DNA of 64,000 nt from Physcia stellaris (lineage: Eukaryota; Ascomycota; Lecanoromycetes; Caliciales; Physciaceae): NCBI GenBank assembly GCA_018902385.1, contig JABSSW010000004.1, forward strand, positions 1,178,001 to 1,242,000. The letters run 5' to 3'. The notes under the pieces were generated by a model, which ran no database searches, was not told the DNA's origin, and saw only the letters and a list, made by a program, of their open reading frames with translations. Both the position numbers and the translations under genes were made by a program. Of this stretch, positions 12,311-23,959 are shown piece by piece (the stretch's first letter is position 1; each line of letters begins with the position of its first letter).

Positions 12311-14332
12311 GGGACAGTAATGGAGGAATTGAAGGGATTCTGTGGAGCATCTCGCATTCGCTTCGTCCGTATACCCCAGCACAAAGGTTGTTATGATCTA
12401 AGAGCGAGAACCACGACATCTGTGAGTAAATAAGGAATAGTGTATGGAAATCTCGTTTGGTTTCGACATAAGATGTATCAACTGTATATTCTATGGGACA
12501 CCTATCTTCTGGCCTTGCAACAATATCGACAAATCACCGAGGCCAAAATGTTCCGAGCTGTCCCCAGTTACGCAAGCTTACTTATCTTTAATACCTTGAT
12601 TTTACTGAACAACCTCAGGTTTCGTACACCTTTCAACAACAACAGAAAGCCACAAAAGTCCTCGAATTAATAATTCATATGGCAAGCAAACTTTACCAGC
12701 ATAGCTCAGGCTTAAGGTGGTCATCACCGGCAAGTTTTCCCCAAAATTCTACCACTAACCCTTTTCACACTACAACATCCCACGGACTAGCAACGAGTAA
12801 TTCACTCTGCCTCAACACCTGCGGAGAAGCCAACTATGTCAATCCATGGGACAGCACCGTTTCTTATTTCTTGTGACTGGTTCAATCCGGGCCGTGCATC
12901 TCCTCGACCACTTTACATTTCCCATCTCATGATCTTGCGATCATGCCATCTCTATCGTTAGAAACCTTCAGCTCATGTGATAAGCTGTGCGTGGGCTGCG
13001 TTTTTCTTGTTTCGGTGTTTTCCTTTTTGTTTTTATTTCAATCTGCATGGAAGAATCAATCACACCAAGTCACACTAGGCATCGCTCACGCATCATTCAA
13101 TCTAGAGAACGCTTATCTGGGCTGAAGCTAAAAGAGAGAGATCTCTTCGTTGTGTTCGTTACGTTCGCATGCTTCGCTGCTCCGAAGCTCAACCTCTAGT
13201 CGACCCTTCCGATGTAATCGCACAGGCTCCTGCCTATTCTTGGTGTTTGCCCTGTGCACGGTAATCACGGAATCCTTCAAGTGATGATGCATCCTCTTTC
13301 ATGGAGGACTCTATGGGTGTAGGACATCATGCTCGGCATTTCCTCCGCACGCATATGCTGGTCCGGGTCCCAAGAACCCGGAATATTATTTCTTGCTCCA
13401 ATACTACGATCTGAAGGAAGCTGAGTGTGGGGCCTTAAGATCAGAGTTCCACTTTGAGCACTCATTCTGGTCCAGATCTCCAGGATCCAGGGACCAGAGT
13501 GTTGTTTCTCGCTTCACCACTACGGTCGGAAGGAAGCCGAGGGTGGAGGAGTCCCATCTTCCAAAAGAGATACAGTCCGATAGTGGGCCACCTGCTCCCT
13601 CAGCTCAGGGGGCAAATGCAGGTAAGCTCCAGTCCCAAGATCCAGATTGTTCGAGACAACTGACTTGCTTTTTTCTTTCAAGATCGTTCAGAAAAGAGAT
13701 GGAGTGGAGCTCTGGCCCAGCTTACTCTTTATTGCATAGTCCAACACATTATGGGTATCTCCTACCGATGGGCATTGCAATATTATATCGTAAAGTGATT
13801 GATCGCGTGAAGATTGGGCATTTCAGATGTGATCCCGGGTACCTCGTCTCTCGTCCGCGATGAGGGAGGACATCTCGGACCCTAGGTACCCACGCCAATG
13901 CCGAATTACGTATGTGTAACTTCACTTAGAACACTATACGGATTGGCACTAACACTTTCACAGAATTCGATGACGCGAACTCACCAAAAGACGATTGAAT
14001 TCCCCACGATCAAGATCGCGACCCAGCTTCTCCGAGCCGTATTCACTGTGCAAGTGCCATGGTGGAATTGCAAGTTACGAGTTAGCAAGTGGCCAATTGG
14101 TTACATGATGCAAGATGATGAAAATACATCATCAATGATGCTACTCGCACACTCTTGGAAACATCCTTCTTCATCAAGCGTGATCCCATATTATGGAGTA
14201 TTCGCCACACGTCTGATACAAGTATCTCTTCAAACCCCACGCTGCTCTCGTTGCAACCTCCAGTACCAGTAACCAGGAACCAGCAGCCACAACCTTTGTT
14301 TCAAATTTGGATACCTTTCAGACTCTACAAAA
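12311..14332. other. intergenic with diverged repeat motifs
   Basis: Short frames only, none convincing. Between about 13,360 and 13,560 it holds two diverged copies of a repeat (separate entry). The far right end is the promoter of the secreted-protein gene at 14333. Confidence 0.4.
13361..13545 (+). repeat. two diverged copies of a dispersed repeat motif
   Basis: Copy one (about 13361-13425) and copy two (about 13470-13545) both run from a CTGGTCC start, through a short GC palindrome and a TTTCT stretch, into CACTACGGTC..GGAAGC..GGGTGGAG. The same core occurs on the opposite strand at about 23284-23330. The copies are much mutated, so limits are approximate. Confidence 0.45.
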
Positions 14333-14995
14333 ATGCGTACAATGAACATGTCCACTCTCTTCGCCATCGGCGTTAGCCTTTGTTCTGCGACTGCTGTAAA
14401 ACCTACAACATTCGTAGCTAACGTACTCGCCCTTCCCTTCAACCCGGTCCCACCTCAACAGCAACCTCAATAATGCTAACCAAACCCTTCGTCTAGTTCG
14501 ACAACCTCGTCGGCAGCGGCATAGCCCCCGAAGCCGACCCTGTGCCCACTCCCTACTACAACCTCGCTCAACGTCTACAACGCTTCCCAGGGCGTCTCCC
14601 TCCTCAAAGCCCCTTCCCCACCCAATTTTGCCGCCAGCGTCACCTTGTTCCAAGCTCTCCAGCGCAGCCCCGCTATGATCACCACAGCCGGCACGAATGC
14701 AAAGTCCTTCAGCCTCACATCGCTCGCCAATGCCTGTGTGGTGGCGAGCCAAACGGGTCTCGTGGCGGAGAGCTGCACTATCCAGTACAACGGCACCAAG
14801 GCAGTCGGGGGTGGGACTGAGTCAGCGTTGTGTACTTTCAAGGCTGATCCTTTGAACCCGAAGGCAGCACTGTGCCAGCTGCCGAATACCTTTTCAGGGT
14901 TGAAGAGCGTGTCGATAGTGCCGGTTACGGCGACCCTGCCGCCAGCAACGACGGTTGTGTTCATCGACAACGTGGGTGGGTCAGTCTCGTTGTGA
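14333..14995 (+). CDS. small secreted protein, frame interrupted
   Basis: Exon 1 (14333-14395) encodes exactly a signal peptide of 21 residues (MRTMNMSTLFAIGV...). A 101-bp intron (14396-14496) with a TGCTAAC branch site follows. Exon 2 opens with FDNLVGSGIAPEADPVPTPY and then has to change frame near 14569 to reach NVYNASQGVSLL, which continues cleanly to the stop at 14993-14995. The mature product would be about 165 residues, with three Cys (ACVV, SCTI, LCTF, plus a fourth in ALCQ), Ser/Thr rich and with glycosylation sequons, typical of fungal apoplastic proteins of unknown function. The break is one base too many or two too few and is not in an obvious homopolymer. A long antisense frame exists but lacks these features. 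Confidence 0.6.
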
Positions 14996-16855
14996 ATGCC
15001 TTGTGGATTCCAGTGACAGCCATTGTGGGGTTGCTTTGAGGGGAGGAAACGGGGGATACTATGTCGTAAGAAAGCAGCAGCGGTCTCGGCATTCGTTTCA
15101 TTTTGCACGGCCTCTTTTTCAGAATCCAGTTTGGGCAAAAAACGGTGCTTATTGGGATTGTTCAAATAGGATGAAAGTGATTGTGGTTGAGGATGTGAGA
15201 TTATTGATGCGATCACTTTCCTGCTTTCGTCGGATGCAATGAAAAAAATCAGATGTATCTAGGGTTTCAGTTAGTCAATAGGCTCATGATGTCGCACTAT
15301 TATCGAGAGAAGATAATAGACTGTCTCGAGTTCTTGATCGAATTCCCCGGCATTCAAACGAAATCTCGATATACATACCACCACGGAATCAGGTTGCTAT
15401 TTGCTCGTCTTATTCTCATATGTAGGTTGACATATCGTCTCACCGTGACTATGTAGGCTTACGGGACATCTTCTCACTTATAATAGTCATACATAGTCGT
15501 ACATGCATCTCACCTCCGAAACCCTGGTGAAGGGAGGCCCCGAGTTTGAGTGAGGTCCCGACCCACGACTATGTGTGATATACTACTTTACAATCAACGC
15601 CGCCCTTGATATGCTCCGCTCTATGTACTCCCGCTCCTCCAACTCCCCCCGCTTTAACGCCTCGTAGTTTCGACTTACTACTATTTTTAATTTGGGCCAT
15701 CATCCCCGCCTCCTATGCGTGCTAAGGTGGCACCCTAGAACCGCCCTTCTAGTAATCCGTTACCTTATGCCCTCGTATGCTGGAGACTTTCTCGCCGGGT
15801 CGACTGAGGCTCCGGGCTGGTTCTCCAGGATGGTTCGACACATTTCATATATAGTTAGCGTGATCACACCTTCGCGGACCCTAGGTTCAAAGAATCACTT
15901 GCCATTCCGGCGGTTAATTGAGAGGTGATCCGGGCGAGCCGGGCTACTACTTGTAATCTGTGTGTAGCACCCCAAACCACCATGAAACGATGCTGTAAGA
16001 CTTGCGGCTTCATTAAAATCAAGCCCAAATTTCTCCCTGATCGATTGAGGTCAGTGACATTCCTCGATTTTGTACCCTCTTAGCACGTTTATTCAGATAA
16101 ACAAGCTATGATGTCGTTTCAACGTAATAAGGTCGATTGACAGCGACTCCACGCCTCCTAATTAATTTACTCGGTCATAGTTGGAAATGGGAAGTGAAGA
16201 GGGGAAAAGAAGGCAGACAATTCCGGCATGGGGTACCTTGACCCATTGGGAGAATTGCATGAGGTGTGGCACACCTCTTGGTTCGCCGCCAATCATTAGA
16301 GCCTGCCGATGAAGGCTGTGAATGCCCGGTATAGTCAGGCTAGGGGCTTGTCCGATAAGCTGGAGCGCTGGACCTCCCTCATAATATGTTCAGGCGCCGA
16401 TGAGCCCAAAAATATGTTTATTGAGCTCCACAGGTATGATTGACGACCAATCGGTTCGTTCTCTCTGCAAGGCTGCGAGGATTCGAAGGCTATGCAGAAC
16501 AATGCAAGAGCCTCACAGCCTTGGCCCCCATTGTGACAAATTTGTGGATGTATCAGCTTTCCCCGATGGTGTCCTATTCCCTCATAACAGCCTTAAATCC
16601 AAGGATGCGATGAAGTTATATTATTATAACACCACCGGTCCGTGTTCTCAAACAAAGCTGTCACCCTTAGTGCGTCGATAAACTGATGATACACTGGTCC
16701 ACTTCCTCACAGTTCAAGACAACATCGTCCATCATCGACTGCTAGGACCGAACAACGCGAAGTGGGCACACTGCTAGCATACTGGTCCACCCTTTAGGCA
16801 TTCACCGCAACATCATCCCTCCACCGACTGCTAGAACGAAAGAACAAGAAGCAGT
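14996..16855. other. intergenic, no gene recognised
   Basis: Short frames only. 15,490-15,580 contains a small inverted pair around CATAGTCG / CGACTATG, and 15,560-15,960 is GC-richer than its surroundings. No transposon ends or RNA gene could be identified. Confidence 0.35.
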
Positions 16856-19800
16856 ATGGTGAATCATCCGTCCTGTGCTGTTTGCGCCCGACAGGTGCAT
16901 TCATCCACCTTCTGCTCGGCTTGTCATGCCAACTACTGCGATAAATGTTGGGGTTCTCAAATCGCACATCAAACTGGCAGAATGGGCGATGTACGGCATG
17001 AAAAGTCCGATCTTAGGATCACAGAGCATTTGCAAGGGATTCTGACCCCGGCTACGGATGACAAGATACAGAGAAAGCTCCACATGGACGATTCTGATAC
17101 CCTTTGGCTAAGATACACCAGACCTTTCGTTCAAGAACCAGAACTTCACGAGTACGGCAGGTACAAGAAGCTTATCCAAGATAGCTTCACATCCGAATGG
17201 AGGGAGCGTTGGCCACAGCTCGTCTCGTTCATAGGACAGACAGGTGAAACATCGCTTTGAGTGATTGAACATTTTCTTCGCTGACTGCAGTAGGAGACGG
17301 AAAGAGCACCATTATCAAGATGCTTATCGGATCACAAAGAGTAGCCTCTAGTATACCCAAAGAAGATTTTCCAACGCCTGTCGTTGGCGGAATTGGAACT
17401 AGCATACCAACTTCGGCGGACATTCACCTATATGCAGATCCCGACTCTCAGTACACTCAATTTCCACGATTATACGTGGACTGTGAAGGCCTCAGGGGAG
17501 GTGAGAGTATACCGATGGCGAACAGGCTCTTGGAACCCGATAGGATTATCAGCGAGGTCAAACGAAAGGTTGAAACCCATTCGGACGACGGATACCAGCG
17601 AAAGATGAGGGAGAAAGCTCGAGGAGCAAAACGGCGTAAACTCGGCTTCGCCGATACCGACGAGAAATGTAAAAGGAATTCACTGTGCGCGAAGTATATC
17701 CTCGGCTCCTCTACACGTTCTCACATGTTGTGGTCTTCGTCCTCTCTAACGAGCGGTGGGTTGGTCTTGCATGCGTTTTGCCTCGATTTCTATGTTACTA
17801 ATCCTGGCATTAGAACTTTCGAATCCGATGGCTTCGTTCGCTTACTTGAATGGGCGTACACGTCAATCGACAGTGCAACAAACCAGAGTGTACTACCTCA
17901 CATCATTATCGTGCTAAATAAAAGTAACACGCTCCTAAAAGAGGAGGACTTTGACGTTGAGACAGCTACCAAGAGGCTTCTGACTGACGCGGACCAAGCT
18001 CTCGATCTGAATCCCAACATAGCATGGCATGTTCGATACTGGCGAAGAAAAGGGAGGAGCATTCGATGTGCCAAGGATCTTATGAAATGCTATTATTCTA
18101 CTATCAAAGTTGTCCGGATACCTGAGAAAGGCCGCTACATGCTGATGGACGGACAAATAAAGAAACTTCAGCATCAGATTGCGCTCTGCTGTCGCGGGTC
18201 ACACGAAGGTAAACTTGAAGCTCGGAGAGATCTTAACGCAGACGAGCTTGGTGAATGTCTACAGAGTGGTTTAGACCACTTCACCAACTTCCTGGACCGT
18301 CCATTTGACTTTCTGGCCTTCTCTTGGGGCCTTAATCCCATACCCCCTGGTTTTGGAGGGAACATTCTTCGTCTCGCTATCGCCATCATGCACCGTCGAC
18401 GGCGCTTTTTGGGAAAAGACATCTTCATGCGTCTCGGGCACATGGTTGCCTCATGTATCATGCTGGACTGTGTTCGACATCGCATCAAAGGTAAGGCGAT
18501 ATAGCATCTCGTAACGACAAGTCTAATCTTCTTTAGGGACTCCATCAGAGCTACTTGAACACTACGAACCAGCTCTAGACAGTGCGCTTGACAAATTCTG
18601 CGATCTTTGGTGGCCTTGCGATTATCAAGATGTTCGAGGCAGGATATGTGTCAATACCCGAGAAGGGCATGCCAAGGGCCATCAGGATGAACGTGCACGA
18701 CCGCTCGGCGACGGCGATTATCAGTCGGACTTTGTTGCTGACTCCTACCGCTCTACTTGGCATTCGCACGTTGAAGAAATGTTGCTCCATATCGGAGGAA
18801 GTATGAAGCAGAAGACCCCACTGAGTGTCACGGTCACGCAACGAGAGATCAGCGAGGAACATGAAGCAGCAGAGATACATCTTGGTCGGATAAATGAGTT
18901 TTACAGAGAGTTGGGCGGTGCTAAACAGTTCTTCTCTCACGCAATGTGCCTCTCTTGTCTTCGGGACATGCCTGAGCATCCACTGCCTTGTGGTCACGTT
19001 ATCTGTTCTCAGTGTGTACGCACATTTGGAGGCGCACGATCAAAGACGTCTTTTGACCTTGGCAGCTGTCCACTTCATCTCCATGATAGGTGGAGATCGG
19101 TTATTAAAATTTGTCTGAAGCCGCAGCTTGCGGGAGTCCGAGTCTTGTCTTTGGATGGGTGAGAACTCTTTGTCTTCGTACGCAATACCTGCTGATTGAG
19201 CCCAGTGGTGGTGTGCGTGGCATTGTTGAGCTACAAGTCCTGAAGCAAATCGAGCAAAAGCTTGGGGGAAACATCAGAATCCAGGATTTCTTCGACTTGA
19301 TTGTGGGAACGAGGTAAGTCATCTTCTTAATCAATGATAGAATACTGAATTGTTCTTCCTCTTGTAGTACTGGGGGCATTATTGCACTTGGCATGGGTGT
19401 ACAGAATTGGTCCATTGACGACTGCATCTCGAAGTTCAAAAGCTTATGTGGCTCTGCCTTTACCGAGCGGGAGCTTCACGGTGTCTGGGGGCTGGAGCAA
19501 TTGACCACAGCCACTCATACTTCCAAGTTCAAGAACAAACCTTTCGAAAAAGCATTGAAAGATGTGTTTGGCGAAGATCCTTTATTCGGCGGCCTTTTCC
19601 AGCCACAGCACTACGCACGACACGTCGCGGTGACAACAACAACCGGCGTTGGCTCAGAATCACGAATACTTACCAACTACAATCGGCAAAGAATGGAGAA
19701 TCGTAAGACCTATCTCAAACACATAAGCTTTAACTGATGGTTCGTAGCCGAATACACTTTCGAGAGACCCGACAAAAAGGCCTCCGAGCTTACTACATGG

Positions 19801-21392
19801 CAAGCGTAAGTAATGTCATCTCCAAGCAATGCATCTTACTATCAACATCATTTTTCTATCTCTACATTGATGGTTCAAGAACATCTGAAGCATATGAACA
19901 ATCGGTAGAATCATACTGTCTGAAGCTCGGGGCTGCTGTCTCTGATGTTCCCATTGTTTCTCGCGTATCAATTGGTCTGACTTTGATGTGGATTGAGATT
20001 CCGATCTTGCCTGCATAATCTCCGAAACCAAATCTTGCTGACGAATATGGCGAGCAGGGCACGTGCGACATCGGCAGCACCACCATATTTCAAGCCATTT
20101 CGGCCGGAGCAGTCGAAAAGAGAGTTCGTTGACGGGGCTGTTAGGCATAACAACCCAATTAAAGTCGCTGATGCCGAAAGAAAGTATCTTTGGTCAGACG
20201 TCAGTCATCTCGGTCCAGACATCTTGCTCTCCATTGGCAGCGGCAAAAGCTCAAGGTATCTAGAGGCTGAAGAAGAGAAATTAAAGAAACAGAAAGAGAG
20301 TGTTTTCTGGTCCAAATGGGTGCCAAAACTTTTCAAGATCGTATACGCCACGATGAACGATGTACTCGACGCCGAAAAGAGTTGGCAGAAATTCCACGAC
20401 ACAATACGAAAAGGGGAGCTTTCGGACCGATACATCCGTATCAATGCAGAGCTAAACTATGCTCCACCTGCATTGGATGAGAAAGACAAGATGTGGAGCT
20501 TAGAAGCAGACACGAAGAGGAGTCTGACGTCCATAAATCCGTTAATCCTTGATATAGCTGATCGATTGGTGGCAAGCTGCTTTTACTTCGAAAAAGCGGA
20601 GATGCAACCTACAGAGACACAGATTACAGGTACGTCAATTCAAACAACGTTCTTGGATGCTCGGCTAATGTTCCTTCTCTCTAGGGCAAATCCGATGTCG
20701 CTTTGAGGATGATAGTCAAAATCTTCGTAATCTTGGGATGCACCTGAGATCTTTCCAGAGGCAATCGTTTTCGCCGATATTTACCATCACAGAGGAGTAC
20801 CTCCGTGGAGATCCAGTGGAATCCATTCAGATCACCGATGGCACGATCAACAGAATGATTAATTTCGCCACGTTTTCGGTTCGCGAGCCAACCATTCACA
20901 TCTCGGAACGCTATGCACGGACAACCATCGCCTTGGTGCTCAGAGACACTGGAAAGTGGAAAGAGATGCCCATCAGCGGATTTCCGCGTCAGCTTGGTTA
21001 CGAGGATGAGATCAGCTGTATGTTCTCCGACCTTTTACTATATTGACAAGACATCGATCTAACAACTTCCAGTGGATCGTCAGAGAACCGAACGTGAGGC
21101 TATTCGCCGGTCCCAGTCCCATGCCTTGCGCAATTCGCCGAGGTCTTTACATACCAGCCGCTCCCAATCCCAACTTCAGCGCGATTCCCATTCCAGTTCG
21201 GGTTCACGTGTGGTCTCTTCCCCACTTGGTCTGTTTCGCCGCACTGAAGGCAGAGGTCATGCAAGAACATCTTCCGCGCCTGAAAGTACCACATTCGGTC
21301 TGGATGAAGACCAGATTCCTGAACCAACAGGTAGTGTTGCGGGCTGGGCGGCTCGTGAGCAGCAGCTGCCGAGCGCAGAGCTACAGGGTTAG
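16856..21392 (+). CDS. multidomain patatin-like phospholipase (zinc finger, P-loop GTPase-like, RING, patatin)
   Basis: Exons: 16856-17243, 17294-17755, 17814-18490, 18537-19158, 19206-19313, 19368-19702, 19748-19805, 20058-20629, 20685-21017 and 21073-21392. In order the protein has a Cys-rich B-box-like finger (CAVC..CSAC..CDKC, residues 8-32) and a P-loop GQTGDGKST (about 127-136) in a GTPase-like domain. A RING-like finger follows (CLSC..HPLPCGHVICSQC, about 645-670), then a patatin domain with oxyanion loop DGGGVRG, nucleophile elbow GTSTGG and catalytic Asp in VDGAVRHNNP (about 909). A basic Ser/Arg-rich tail ends it. It should hydrolyse acyl chains of lipids, gated by the NTPase module. 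A run of four A at 17671-17674 appears one base short: five A reads on into KEFTVREVYPRLL and VVVFVL, and the 58-bp intron 17756-17813 then restores the frame, giving 1291 residues. Reading straight through also stays open but yields unconvincing sequence. One intron is unusually long (252 bp). Confidence 0.82.
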
Positions 21393-21702
21393 AACGTCCA
21401 GAGGCCTAATTAAGACGCCTGCCTGGGTCGCTGTGCAAACCTATGATCTTCGGATGAAATTAAGATCAGAAAAGCCTTTGAATCAGAAAAGCCTTTGACT
21501 TTTTTGTTTTTTTCTTGGGGGGCGGAGGGCAGGGGTTCGGGACCGCAGGTTAATCAGAAAGATCAAAGTGCTGATCATGATTTTCAAGCGATGCATTGAT
21601 CTTTTTGTTTGTCGCTTATTAGAGGTCTCGGAGCATCATCATCTGATCCGTCATTACATATTACAGATCTACTTTGATCTTGGAGGATGCTAAATGTCAT
21701 TT

Positions 21703-21919
21703 ATCCCATAGTTTGCTAGTAAGCGATGCAATTTCTAGAATACATCGACAATTTTGCAATTACCCGGCTCGGAACAATATCAGACGATGATGGTTTTTCC
21801 ATGTCGTTTTCATGTCGTTTTTTATTCGCTTTGTGTCAAGAACAGGTAAATGTCTTGTCACAACGAGTGTATTAATGACGATGCGCGAAAGAGAGAATCG
21901 CATCACATTAGATTATATG
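21703..21919. mobile_element. short inverted-repeat element (MITE-like), copy 1, heavily mutated
   Basis: It starts TCCCATAGTTTGCTAGTAAG and ends near CATTAGATTATAT. It matches the element at 23345-23563 from end to end with similar length (217 against 219 bases). Many differences are C/T or G/A, for example CACCAGACCATAG there against CATTAGATTATAT here. No coding capacity. Ends are approximate and no target duplication could be assigned. Confidence 0.5.
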
Positions 21920-23344
21920 TTAATGATGAATTGACTAGCTGAAGACTTCTGCAAACATGAAAAAAGAATAAACTCTTGAGAACTCTCGATACCTTCATAT
22001 CCAGAACGCTTCGTCGATGATTGATATAGTCTGCAACTTTTGCAATCTCAGCATGGCATATCCACATCTCATCAAACGGATCGATATGTAGAATCTCACC
22101 GACCTCATAGAATACTTCACTACTTTTCCTTCACGTATGATCGCTGACGTGCATCTAACATGGCATCTTTAGTCGATCTTGCATCGACTTATTTATCCTC
22201 AGTTGACTATTCCATGATCTGAATTGGATGCGATTCTGCCTCTCAAGCATCGACCCTAATACATCCATTAAGATAGGACGCGTACTCCGTCTTTGATGCA
22301 AAGTAGACGAAGAGGGCAAGAACATAATATGAGAATGACATGAATGATTACCATCTTCTGATTTCGTCTCATTTTGGGTAATCGCAAAACTGTCAGATAA
22401 TTGCCAAACAATCGCACTACTTTGTACTAGGCTACTATCTTCACAGAGAATCATATTACTAACTCAATCTCTATGCTTTTATGCCTCATCTCCCCATCAT
22501 TCTGCCCTACTTCTCACCCTTTCTACTCGTACATAACACGAATCCACGCCTCAAAGACCCAAACATCTCATTCCCTCCTCCACTAACCTTACCGCCCGCT
22601 GATTAAGCACATCTAGTCGTGCGCAAAAGCACAGCTCCATGCACTCACAATTTTTCTGTTCCTTCTCTCCTGCACACACCTGTTCTGCTTCTCTCATATG
22701 CGGATAGTCTCCAGGACCATCAACGTCAAAGGCATCGTCGAAGAAACATAAGCTAGTGGACGCAGAGCTTGAGAGGGCGCTTACCAGGCTGAGGAGGTGG
22801 TGATTGGGCATGATATGTAGCTCGTGAGTAGACTGTCAGATGTTCGGGGAGATGCACCGGGAAATGGGACGAAGGCTGGGAAATGGGTTAAGATGAATGA
22901 GCATTGGGGGCTTGCTGGGCGGTCAGAGTAGGGGGTTTGGGAATTGGCTTTGTTGGTGGGGATACAAGGGAATTGTTGGCTTCTTTGAGAACGACAAAGA
23001 GATCGGATGAGTTCACATATTGGGAGACAAAGCGGGATGATGAAATGTATGGGATGCTAGCCTTACTCTACATTGGTCCTATAGAAGCTTTCTTGCGTAG
23101 TTAATGGGGGATTATACTACTACTCTCAGGTGGCTTTCAGAAGATGAAGGGTTTGGCAATCTAGCGAATCCTCTGTTTCGACTAAGCTGAATTCTGATTT
23201 GAAATCAGGGCTTCCGATTTATCTGCATTTGCTCTCTGAGCTGAGTTAACAGATGGCTTATGATTGAACAGTATATTTTTGGAAAGATAGAGCGCTTCCA
23301 CCCGCGGCTGCCGTCAGACCGTAGTGGTGGAATAAGGAAAACTA

Positions 23345-23563
23345 TCCCATGGTCTGGTAGTAAGTGGTGCTATTTCTTAGGAAACACCCACAGATCTACG
23401 ATTATCCCACTTGAGACAGAAAAAGATGTTTTTTTCACGTCATTTTCACCGTCTTCATGTCGTTTCCATATACTTTGTGTCAAACATGGGTAAGCGCATT
23501 GTTATATTGGCGATATCGGTGGCGATGCATGGAACGCAGGATAGTACCACACCAGACCATAGG
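23345..23563. mobile_element. short inverted-repeat element (MITE-like), copy 2
   Basis: The left end TCCCATGGTCTGGTAGTAAG is the inverted counterpart of the right end, which read on the other strand is CCTATGGTCTGGTGTGGTAC. Allowing a five-base gap, about 27 bases pair. The interior shares GTCGTTT..CTTTGTGTCAA with copy 1. It is a non-coding, non-autonomous element. Confidence 0.55.
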
Positions 23564-23959
23564 TCATTATTCGATGGAGCGACTAGTGGACATCCTACCA
23601 GCTTCGGTCAAGTCACTGATTCTGATCATCATGCCAGGGAAGGAGAATATACGAGAATTACTCGAGGGCATGGCGAAGTAAAAGTCCAAAAAGCTATCAC
23701 AGCTGGACGATGTCACGTTTGAGGGCCCTGATCCATTGGATAATGAAAGTAAGACGGCTCTCCAAGGGGTAGGCATGATGCTGCAAAGCCGGGCCATCAT
23801 ATTGTAAAACCTCAGCCGAATAACCTGCTGTCAGGTGATCCTTAAGTATATCGAGAATGTCACACAAAAATATAACAATCCTCGCAGGAAACCTCAAACG
23901 CATTCGTCAAGATCTCGCTCAAATCAAGGAGGCGCTAGGATAATCTGGAACTAATCCAA

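Larger units (their letters stand above)
21393..23959. other. intergenic, repeat-bearing
   Basis: AT-rich spacer between the patatin and NACHT genes, containing two copies of a short inverted-repeat element (21703-21919, 23345-23563). The minus frame 22551-22811 (86 codons, Cys-rich) is the only half-plausible coding stretch, and I do not support it as a gene. Confidence 0.4.

Noticed and set aside
14575-15216. Antisense open frame of 213 codons
   Set aside because: It lies opposite the spliced secreted-protein gene, which has a signal peptide exon and an intron with a branch site; the antisense frame has none of these.
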